DNA of 64,000 bases from Thraustochytrium sp. TN22 (Eukaryota > Sar > Bigyra > Thraustochytrida > Thraustochytriidae): NCBI GenBank assembly GCA_013306675.1, contig JABLUY010000059.1:93327-157326 (forward strand), read 5' to 3'. Positions within the stretch are counted from its first letter, which is position 1; every line of letters starts with the position of its first letter. Shown here in pieces: positions 51,709 through 60,182 of this stretch. The notes below the pieces were generated by a model. The model was not told the origin of the DNA. It was given only the letters and a program-made list of their open reading frames with translations, and did no database searches. The translations under genes were made by a program, and so were the position numbers.

Positions 51709-53088
51709 ATGGCGCACGTGATCGAGCCCGTGCAGGGCGAGGTGCAAGAGGACTGTCTGGCGCTGAGCGTGCCCGGGTCCAAGGACGAGCGGCGGCGCGT
51801 ACGCAAGGGCAGCCTGGTGCGCATCACGCACGAGTACAAGTCGGCGTACTATGGCCGCCTCGAGCACGATGGGACGCCCGTCTGGCTGGAGAAGAAGGCC
51901 ATCGCCTTGCACGGGGACGCCACGCACACCTCCGAGTCCAAGGCTGACGGGGGCGGCCCCGGAGGCGAGGAAGCGAGTGCCGACGCGCAAGCTCGCAAGT
52001 CCGACGACGATGCGCTGCCGGCAGGCTTTCAGCCTGGGCCCGACGTCGACGCCGTGGCCATCTACCCCTTCGATCCTGTGCGTCAAAAAGTCCCGCGCGG
52101 TCTCGCGCTGGCCCAGGATGACACTGTGCGTATCCTCGGCCAGAGCGAGGCGTGGTTCTTTGCGCGGAATCTGCGCTCGCGACACATTGGTATTCTGCCT
52201 CAGACCTTTGTGAGGCTATTGAGTCAGCCCACCCCGGCTGCGCGCCGCCGCCGTCGGCCCTCAGCAGCCAGCGTTGCTGCGGGCGCACTCGAGGCGGCCG
52301 AGACCATGGCCACCGCTGCCGCACACGCGAAAGCTGACGTCGAGGCTGCCACGGCTGCAGACGTGGACGCCCGCGATGAAGTCAAAACGATCTCTGCGCC
52401 AGGACCGGTGCCCGGGCCCGGACCTGCGTCGGCAGCGCCGGAACAGGAAGCAAGAGGATCGCCAGCCTCGCACCAAAAGCCAGCTCCCGCGACACATGCC
52501 AAGCAGGGTGGCACATCAGCCGCCGATGCCCCGCGCGAGGCTGGGCCGGTCTCGGAGTCCCCTTGCCGCCCATCACCGGCGCCCGAGCTATCGCCCGAGG
52601 CCAAGGAGGTGCTAAACAAGCTCGAGGCTGCGCTCTCCGGCGCCGAAAAGACGCTGGCTACCGACGAAGACCAAGCCGCAGCGCGTGAGGTCCTTGGCAG
52701 CCTGCGCTGCCACTGCTCGCGCGCCCTTGCCGGCCTCCTGCTGCAGGAGTTCGCTCGTCGTGACGCGGAGAGGCAGGCCGAGGTCCGTGCCGCCGCCGCC
52801 TCTGCCAGAGAAGAAGCAGACGCAGACATTCAGGCGCTCCTGGACGAGGTGGACCGCCTCTCTGCCGCCCACACTCCGGAAGGCGTTCTCGAGCTGCGTC
52901 GCGCGCTCGAAGAGAAGACCGGCCAGCTCGCTGCTTGTGAGGCCAAGGCCAAGGACCTCCAGGCGAGGGTCGCGTCCCTCGAGAACGAGGAGTGGCTTCG
53001 GAATGAGCTCGCCTTCTTGAACAGGCCATCCTCCTCCCCCTTGACCTCCTCCCCCTCGCAGACGCGCGCCAGGTCCGCGAGCTCCTAA
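51709..53088 (+). CDS. SH3-domain protein with C-terminal coiled coil
   Basis: A 459-residue protein. The start at 51709 (MAHVIEPVQGE) is preferred over a frame start at 51607, whose extra 34 residues are Arg/Pro/Ala-rich. Residues about 115-170 form an SH3 fold: AVAIYPFDPVRQ, LALAQDDTVRIL, WFFARN, HIGILPQTFVRLL, matching the ALYDF, GD, WW and G-x-P-x-x-Y/F-V positions. The second tryptophan of the WW pair is Phe. Residues about 20-60 (GSLVRITHEYKSAYYGRLE) may be a second small beta-barrel. A low-complexity Ala/Pro linker precedes a coiled coil (about 300-435). SH3 proteins bind proline-rich partners in signalling or actin/endocytic assemblies; the partner is unknown. Confidence 0.83.
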   Translation: MAHVIEPVQGEVQEDCLALSVPGSKDERRRVRKGSLVRITHEYKSAYYGRLEHDGTPVWLEKKAIALHGDATHTSESKADGGGPGGEEASADAQARKSDDDALPAGFQPGPDVDAVAIYPFDPVRQKVPRGLALAQDDTVRILGQSEAWFFARNLRSRHIGILPQTFVRLLSQPTPAARRRRRPSAASVAAGALEAAETMATAAAHAKADVEAATAADVDARDEVKTISAPGPVPGPGPASAAPEQEARGSPASHQKPAPATHAKQGGTSAADAPREAGPVSESPCRPSPAPELSPEAKEVLNKLEAALSGAEKTLATDEDQAAAREVLGSLRCHCSRALAGLLLQEFARRDAERQAEVRAAAASAREEADADIQALLDEVDRLSAAHTPEGVLELRRALEEKTGQLAACEAKAKDLQARVASLENEEWLRNELAFLNRPSSSPLTSSPSQTRARSASS

Positions 53089-53574
53089 GGCTTATAAAAT
53101 TGTGTGTCGCAAACGAAGCTGTGAACCTCGCTCGCCTCGCGTTTGTTGGGAGATTGGTGAGATGCCTAGTAGCACTGCGGCGATCAGCTCGCCACGAGCT
53201 GGCGTGAGACAGCAGCAGCTGGACTCGAAGCCAGACTGAGCTGCCGGACGGCCGACCGATGCGGGGTCGACACGATGGTCGCGTGGGACGCAGGCGAGGC
53301 GGCGACACAGCGCGGGTCGAGCTGCGAAACACGCACAAGCTACGATGAAGGTCGAGCTGCGAAACACGCGAGCTGCGAAACACGCTCAAGTCACAATGAA
53401 GGGCTGCCGGTGGCGCAAAGAGAGAGCATGGCACCGAACGCGTTGAAGCTGAATCAGGAAGGCGTAGGCAGGAGCTTCATCGACGTGTTGGTCCTCGATC
53501 CGATAAATCACGCCGCAGCCGTCAAACTGTGCCAGCCTTGGCGTAAGCATGCTACAGGCGAAGAGGCCGGAATC
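53089..53574. other. spacer between SH3 gene and 483-bp array
   Basis: Contains three copies of GAGCTGCGAAACACGC at 53319, 53354 and 53369. From about 53410 a plus-strand frame (MAPNALKLNQEGVGRS) runs into the array's first unit and may be part of the same decayed element. Confidence 0.45.
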
Positions 53575-55507
53575 CGAGATGATGGCTCAGGCAGCAGCAG
53601 AGATATCCATCCGAAAGTCCCACAAGCAAAACTGGTGGGGCCGAGAAGTTTAGCATGCCGCTGCTCGAGCCAGGCAGGCATGGCCAGTTTGATCGGCCGG
53701 AAAGCGAGTGGCTGACACACCGAGGCACGAAGGAATCTCAGCAAGGACGCCCCCCTTCAGGCAGCACACATTGCTGCATGTCCTCGCCTGATGACAAGGT
53801 GACCTCGCCGATCTGTGTGTCGCAAGCGTCTCTGGCCATGCAAAAAAATCCAGATAATGTCACATGAATCATTTGTTCTTGTGTGTGGTCGCATGTGGTA
53901 GTTTGCCACATGAAAAGTACAGAAGGTGTCATGGTCACACATACAGCCAGACGGTCTCGTTCGTACGTTGGCTCGGTTTGTCAGGATTTCCTCGTGCCAC
54001 GTGCTAGCTCGCTGGCTCACAGAATCAGTTGGCCCTGAATGGTTGCAAGCTGGTCCTCGAGATGATGGCTCAGGCAGCAGCAGAGATATCCATCCGAAAG
54101 TCCCACAAGCAAAACTGGTGGGGCCGAGAAGTTTAGCATGCCGCTGCTCGAGCCAGGCAGGCATGGCCAGTTTGATCGGCCGGAAAGCGAGTGGCTGACA
54201 CACCGAGGCACGAAGGAATCTCAGCAAGGACGCCCCCCTTCAGGCAGCACACATTGCTGCATGTCCTCGCCTGATGACAAGGTGACCTCGCCGATCTGTG
54301 TGTCGCAAGCGTCTCTGGCCATGCAAAAAAATCCAGATAATGTCACATGAATCATTTGTTCTTGTGTGTGGTCGCATGTGGTAGTTTGCCACATGAAAAG
54401 TACAGAAGGTGTCATGGTCACACATACAGCCAGACGGTCTCGTTCGTACGTTGGCTCGGTTTGTCAGGATTTCCTCGTGCCACGTGCTAGCTCGCTGGCT
54501 CACAGAATCAGTTGGCCCTGAATGGTTGCAAGCTGGTCCTCGAGATGATGGCTCAGGCAGCAGCAGAGATATCCATCCGAAAGTCCCACAAGCAAAACTG
54601 GTGGGGCCGAGAAGTTTAGCATGCCGCTGCTCGAGCCAGGCAGGCATGGCCAGTTTGATCGGCCGGAAAGCGAGTGGCTGACACACCGAGGCACGAAGGA
54701 ATCTCAGCAAGGACGCCCCCCTTCAGGCAGCACACATTGCTGCATGTCCTCGCCTGATGACAAGGTGACCTCGCCGATCTGTGTGTCGCAAGCGTCTCTG
54801 GCCATGCAAAAAAATCCAGATAATGTCACATGAATCATTTGTTCTTGTGTGTGGTCGCATGTGGTAGTTTGCCACATGAAAAGTACAGAAGGTGTCATGG
54901 TCACACATACAGCCAGACGGTCTCGTTCGTACGTTGGCTCGGTTTGTCAGGATTTCCTCGTGCCACGTGCTAGCTCGCTGGCTCACAGAATCAGTTGGCC
55001 CTGAATGGTTGCAAGCTGGTCCTCGAGATGATGGCTCAGGCAGCAGCAGAGATATCCATCCGAAAGTCCCACAAGCAAAACTGGTGGGGCCGAGAAGTTT
55101 AGCATGCCGCTGCTCGAGCCAGGCAGGCATGGCCAGTTTGATCGGCCGGAAAGCGAGTGGCTGACACACCGAGGCACGAAGGAATCTCAGCAAGGACGCC
55201 CCCCTTCAGGCAGCACACATTGCTGCATGTCCTCGCCTGATGACAAGGTGACCTCGCCGATCTGTGTGTCGCAAGCGTCTCTGGCCATGCAAAAAAATCC
55301 AGATAATGTCACATGAATCATTTGTTCTTGTGTGTGGTCGCATGTGGTAGTTTGCCACATGAAAAGTACAGAAGGTGTCATGGTCACACATACAGCCAGA
55401 CGGTCTCGTTCGTACGTTGGCTCGGTTTGTCAGGATTTCCTCGTGCCACGTGCTAGCTCGCTGGCTCACAGAATCAGTTGGCCCTGAATGGTTGCAAGCT
55501 GGTCCTC
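53575..55507 (+). repeat. four-copy 483-bp tandem array (TBC gene tail plus decayed Q-rich-protein C-terminus)
   Basis: Units start at 53575, 54058, 54541 and 55024 and look identical in the text. Each has, in order: about 120 bp related to the C-terminus of the 1,908-aa protein; an AT-richer spacer with a hairpin CATGTGG-TAGTTTG-CCACATG; CACGTG; and the last 14 codons plus stop of the TBC gene in antisense (ending CACAGAATCAG...). The fourth unit's end is the true gene end; the other three are orphan copies. Confidence 0.95.
53595..53760 (+). pseudogene. frameshifted C-terminal fragment of the Q-rich protein family (repeated in each unit)
   Basis: The plus strand reads AAEISIRKSHKQNWW, then an extra G shifts the frame, and in the next frame AEKFSMPLLEPGRHGQFDRP-E--WL. 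The intact gene at 37.5 kb has HKQNWWAEKFYMPLLEPGRYGQFYRPEEFWL without the extra base. The same break occurs in all four units, so it preceded the tandem amplification. Confidence 0.85.
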
Positions 55508-58500
55508 CAGGTAGCCACGCCAGTCGGGATGGTCGCAGAGTTTGACTTGGTCCGAGAGGTCGTCGAGGAGGACCTGGTTCGCGCTGAGGGCGGCCTCGGC
55601 GGACTGGGCATGAATAAGATCGTGGAAGGTCTCGATCTGAAGCGCGATGTAGTCAATGCGGGTGGCGTCACAGAGGCGCGCCTGCATATTGTAAGTGGCG
55701 GAGTGGAGGCAGGCGGCGAGCTCCTTGATGAGCTGCCGGCAGGAGAGAGTCGTTGCGACGTCGGCGAGCTGAGACATTTCCAGGGTGAGGTGGTAGTTGC
55801 TGCGCAGCGCCCAGTAGAGGGCGCGCGTGAGCTGGCTTTTGCCGAGCGAGAGCGAGCGCACGCGGTGCACCTCAAGTGTTTTCAGCAGGCCGAGCGGCAC
55901 GGGCACCTCGCGTGAGAGGCGAGGCACGTCGCGGCGGTCGGTCGGCACGGTCTGGCCCGTGGGGCTGCTCCGCGAGCGCGTCTTGTGCACCGTATTCACG
56001 GGCAGCGCGCTGGGGTCTGGGCCCGAGGCCACAATCGTCCCGCGCGAGCGGCGGCTCGCCGCCGGGCTCTGTGCGTGGCTGTTGAAGCGACGGTGCGCGC
56101 TCAGCGCAGTCTCGGTGGACCGCAGGTCCGCGGCCCGTGCCTCGGCCCAGGTTGCCAGATACAGTGAGGCCCCGTAGTCGAGCCCCCACACGCGGAGCTG
56201 GTACTCGAGGGCCTGGTGGAACTCCGCCTTGGCGGAGAGCGCCTCGTCCGCGTCCTCCTCCGTGTCGCTCGTGTTGAGCGGGGCCGTCTCCTCTGTCGGC
56301 GACGTGGGCCGAGACAGCGTGCCACCGCTTCCACTCCCGCTCCCGCTGCCGGTGCGGGTGGCGCCAGACTGCACCAAGATGGCCGCGTCGACGTCATCGC
56401 GAAGCGCCGCGGCGATCTGCTCGTAGAGGCCAGCGATGCGCCCGCCCGCCTCGCTGCCCATGGCCTCGTACATGTGAATATCCTGGTTTTCCGCGTGCAC
56501 CTTGCGCGCCAGGAGGAGAAGCACCAGATGCGTGCGCCAAGTCTGGCGCTCCTTGCCCTCAAGGTCCTCCGGGTGCGTGGCGCCCAAGGCCGCGGCGGCC
56601 ACCGCGGTGGCGGCCGCGGTGGCGGCGCCCGCCTCGAAGGCCTCGCCCGTGGGCGAGGAAGGTGAGGCAAATCCCCAGTTGGACGGGCTGTTGAGCGGAC
56701 CTGGCGAGGAGGCGGATGGCGAGAGCGCGCCGGCGGTCGGCGTCGCGGCTGGCGAGGCGGCCAGGCCGGCCAGGCCGGCCGAACCGTGCGTCGGCGAGGA
56801 CCCGAGCGAGCGGCGCGGGCGGAAGACGTTGCGAAGTTTCTTGGTCCAGGGCAGCGCCTTGTTGCTGCGCTCCGCATCGCCCTTGCACAGCACCTTGGCG
56901 AGATCGCGCAGCAGGACGCCGGCGTTCTTGTAGAGCGGGATGGCGTCGCGCGCCGCGCGCAGGCACGAGTGAAGGCGATCGAGCAGCAGGCGCAGCGGGC
57001 TCTCCTCGCCCACGTCACGCGAGGCCTCGTGCACAGCGTCCATGAGACCTTCCAGCAGCGTGCGCATGCCCAGGTAGCTGTCCGGCGCGCGCCAGGCGCT
57101 GGCCGTGCTGGTTGTGGCGTCCTCAAAGGTGACCGCCTTGCCGCCCAGGTCGGACGATGTGAGCGCCTGCGCGAGGGAGGGCGGGCCGGACCTCGCGTGC
57201 GACGACTGCGTGTGTTGCGACTGCGGGCTGCTCGAAGAGAGCTTCCGCCGCAGCGGCAGGTCGCTGGCGTCGGCCGTGCCGGGCGGCGGCGCGGCGCCTG
57301 CGCCTACGCCCGGAAGCAGGGGCGAGGCGCTGGTTAGCATGCCGGAACCGCGTCCCATGTCGTTGTGCTGCTGCAAGAAGATCTCGGCGTACCCATTGCG
57401 CTTGAGGATCTCCTTGCAGGTCGCCACGGCGGCCTGGCGGTACTCTTCTGAGGTGGTGGTGGCGAAAGGGTTGCGTAGGTTGGACACGACCCAGACGATG
57501 CGCAGGTTGAGCACCTTGGAGGCAGCCGGCTCGGCGCCCGGCGCCTCGTCCAGAGACGCCAGAGACCGCAGCGAGCCGCTGCCCGGCGCCGGGTCGCGAT
57601 CGCTGTGCGAGAAGAGTTTGAGCCGGTACCGCGCCGCGAAGCCGGACGCGGGCTGCGAGCCGCCGGCACCGGAGGCGGACGCCGCGCCCGTGGCGTGCGC
57701 GGCGAGCAGCTCCTGGTCGCGCTCGCGCGCCATCTTGAGCACCAGGTCCATGTTGAACCAGTGCATGGGCGCGTTCTCGCGAAAGTCCGCGATTGTGCTG
57801 GGATCGAGGGCCATGCACCACTGCAGCAGCGAGCGGTGAAAGGTCTCCATGAAAGCCTCGTTGCCGCTCTGCATGGACTCGAGGCTCAGGTTGAGCGTGT
57901 CCATGAGCGAGCCCGAGTCGGACTGCTGCATGAGCGAGGGCACGTTCATCTTGAAGAAGGCGAGGAGCGCGGCGAAGAGCGTGGTCTCGCCGTTGGCCAG
58001 CATGACATCGTAGAACTGGTGCAGGCGCGAGCTGCCGGGCGGCAGCACGCTGCAGAAGATGCTGAGAAGCGGGCCGATGAACAGGTAGGAGACGTCCAGG
58101 TCGCACTTTTTCAGGTGCGCCATGAGTTCCGGCAGGTGCAGCTCGAGCAGCTGCTGCAGCACCCAGACGTCGCGTTTGAGGCCGGCAATGTCGGCCGTGA
58201 AGTAGTCGGGCGCAATCTGGCTCGTGTGGCACACGTGCATGACGAGCCAAAAGGCCAGCTCCTCGCTGGCCGTGACGAAGAGGAACTCGGCCGCGAAGAG
58301 GTTCATGCCCTGCGTGTAGCCGTTCTTGCGGTCGTGCACGGCGTAGGCGCGCAAGATGTGCCGCAGGCGCGCGCGCCACGAGGCGGCCTGGTCCTCCGGC
58401 AGCGCGTCCCACAGCGAGCCGGAGCGCGCGATGTCCTTTTCGATCTGCAGGCGCGACGCCTCGTCCACGGCCCCGTCCGAGACGTCCAGGCTCGCAAAGT

Positions 58501-58783
58501 AGCCCGGCTGCGCCGCCATCTCCGCCTCCGCGCGCAGCGCCACGAGCCGCCATACCTCTACGCGCGCGCACCTGCCGCCGCGGTCCGTGAGCGCGCGGAA
58601 GGCGTCCAGCAGCTCCTGGAACAGCGGGTGCGTGTACGAGACGCGCCGCCGCCGCCCGCCGCCCGCCTTGTACTTGCGCTTGCACCCCTCCAGCACGCGG
58701 AACAGCAGGTCGCTCGACACCGCCTCCGCGCGCGCGCCGGCCGCCGCGCGCTGCGGCACCGGCGGCGGCACCGCGCGCGACAT
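55466..58783 (-). CDS. TBC-domain Rab GTPase-activating protein
   Basis: A 1,105-residue protein. The start at 58783 (MSRAVPPPVPQRAA) was chosen as the first Met before folded sequence; longer frames upstream are Arg/Ala-rich. The TBC domain covers about 75-330. The arginine finger sits in IEKDIARSG (R120) and the glutamine finger in GYTQGMN (Q158), both needed for dual-finger GTP hydrolysis on Rabs. FWLVMHVC, DVSYLFIGPLLSIFCSVLP and LMDTLNLSLESMQ follow. After about 420 come Ser/Gly/Pro-rich linkers with helical blocks (LRIVWVVSNLRNPF; LLEGLMDAVHEASRD; VLLRDLAKVL), resembling no domain I can name. The final helices (QLIKELAACLHSATYN; YLEDQLATIQGQLIL) end inside the 483-bp repeat. Which Rab it acts on is unknown. 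Confidence 0.9.
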   Translation of the reverse strand: MSRAVPPPVPQRAAAGARAEAVSSDLLFRVLEGCKRKYKAGGGRRRRVSYTHPLFQELLDAFRALTDRGGRCARVEVWRLVALRAEAEMAAQPGYFASLDVSDGAVDEASRLQIEKDIARSGSLWDALPEDQAASWRARLRHILRAYAVHDRKNGYTQGMNLFAAEFLFVTASEELAFWLVMHVCHTSQIAPDYFTADIAGLKRDVWVLQQLLELHLPELMAHLKKCDLDVSYLFIGPLLSIFCSVLPPGSSRLHQFYDVMLANGETTLFAALLAFFKMNVPSLMQQSDSGSLMDTLNLSLESMQSGNEAFMETFHRSLLQWCMALDPSTIADFRENAPMHWFNMDLVLKMARERDQELLAAHATGAASASGAGGSQPASGFAARYRLKLFSHSDRDPAPGSGSLRSLASLDEAPGAEPAASKVLNLRIVWVVSNLRNPFATTTSEEYRQAAVATCKEILKRNGYAEIFLQQHNDMGRGSGMLTSASPLLPGVGAGAAPPPGTADASDLPLRRKLSSSSPQSQHTQSSHARSGPPSLAQALTSSDLGGKAVTFEDATTSTASAWRAPDSYLGMRTLLEGLMDAVHEASRDVGEESPLRLLLDRLHSCLRAARDAIPLYKNAGVLLRDLAKVLCKGDAERSNKALPWTKKLRNVFRPRRSLGSSPTHGSAGLAGLAASPAATPTAGALSPSASSPGPLNSPSNWGFASPSSPTGEAFEAGAATAAATAVAAAALGATHPEDLEGKERQTWRTHLVLLLLARKVHAENQDIHMYEAMGSEAGGRIAGLYEQIAAALRDDVDAAILVQSGATRTGSGSGSGSGGTLSRPTSPTEETAPLNTSDTEEDADEALSAKAEFHQALEYQLRVWGLDYGASLYLATWAEARAADLRSTETALSAHRRFNSHAQSPAASRRSRGTIVASGPDPSALPVNTVHKTRSRSSPTGQTVPTDRRDVPRLSREVPVPLGLLKTLEVHRVRSLSLGKSQLTRALYWALRSNYHLTLEMSQLADVATTLSCRQLIKELAACLHSATYNMQARLCDATRIDYIALQIETFHDLIHAQSAEAALSANQVLLDDLSDQVKLCDHPDWRGYLEDQLATIQGQLIL

Positions 58784-59056
58784 GGCCGCCGCCCGCCTGC
58801 TTCGAGTCGGCCGGCAGGCAGGCAGGCCGGCCTGCGCGCCCGGCCCGCCGCCGCCGCGCCCGCGCCCGCGCGCCCGCCCGCGCTTCCTCCGCCGCGCGCC
58901 GGCCGCGCCGCGCCGCGCCGCTCGCCCGCCCGCCCGCGCCCGCGCCCGCGCCCGCCCGCGCGCGCTGCAGTGCCGCCGGGGAGCGGCGGAGTTGGATGAT
59001 TGATTTGATCCACACGAGTGATGAAAATGGATGGAGGAATTGAGGAATGGATGGAT

Positions 59057-59087
<31 letters not shown>

Positions 59088-60182
59088 AACCGCCGCCGCC
59101 GCCGCGCCGCCGCCGCCGCCGCGCCCCGTTCCAGCTCCGCCGCGCTCGCCGCCGCGCCTCTCGCGCGCGGCCGCTGCGCGCAGCAGCAGCCCTGCGCTGC
59201 TTGCCGGAAGGCCCGCGCGGAGCGGAGCCGCGGGAGCCAGGGCAGGCAGGCAGGCAGGCGCTCTGCAGCGAGGCAGCCCGCCTCGCACGCCCGCAGGACA
59301 GCGCGCGCCCGCCGCCGCGCCGCTTCGCTTCGCGCCGCCGCCTCCCTCGCTTCGCGCCGCTTCGCGCCGCTTCGCGCCGCGCCGCCTCGCGCGGGACGGG
59401 CGCCAGCCCCGAGCTGGGCCGGCGGCGGCGGGACGAGGCCCTGTCGGGCGGGCCAGGCCTCCTCCGCCTCGGAGTGCGAGTCGTCGCCGGCCTTCAAGTT
59501 GCGGCCAGTGGGCAGCTGAGCCGAGCAAACTCAACTCGCAGTTGGTTAGCTTCCATCGCTGACTGTTGGCTAACCACCTGGCCGGCCGGCGAGTCCGGGT
59601 CACGGTCCGAGTCCACCGCGCGCGTGCACGGCGTGGACGCCCGCCCGCGTGCTGCGCGGCACGGCACGGCGCGGCACGGCGCCGCGCTGCCAGTGCGGCA
59701 AGGGTCTCGTCAGGCGCGGCGCGGGCGCGGCGCGGCGGCGGCGCGGGAGGCAGACCCGGCCCGCCGGCCCTACTGGCGCCGGGACGAGCGGGCGCTGCTC
59801 GGGCAGAGAGGGCGAGGAGCGCTGGCGCATGCAGGCGCTGCGCTGCGCGGGCGCCGGCGCCGGCGCAGCGAGCACGCCGCGCGCGCAGCTGGGCGTGGCT
59901 TGCGCGCGAGCTGGGCCCGGCGTGAGGGTGGCGCGATGGGACGGTCAAGCAAGTCAAGAGCAGACTTGGGCGCGTGGACGTGCAGAGAACGAGGGTTTTC
60001 ACGTGCCGGTGAGCAGATCGAGCAGATGGAGCCCGCGACGTGCTCGCACGTGCCGGCGTTTGCTCGCTCGCTCGCTCGCTCGCTCCCTCGCGCGCGCGCA
60101 AGTGTTGAAAGCGTTTTACGAGTTAATTGGGGCTGCACTGGCAGAACATGATGGCTTGTCTGTCTCAGGCTGTCGGACTCTG
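58784..60182. promoter_or_regulatory. upstream region of the TBC gene / 3' region of the next gene
   Basis: 1.4 kb between two minus-strand genes. Includes CCG trinucleotide tracts (59055-59125), CGCTTCG repeats (59340-59385) and GCTC repeats (60062-60090). No coding signal beyond GC-driven open frames. Confidence 0.4.
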
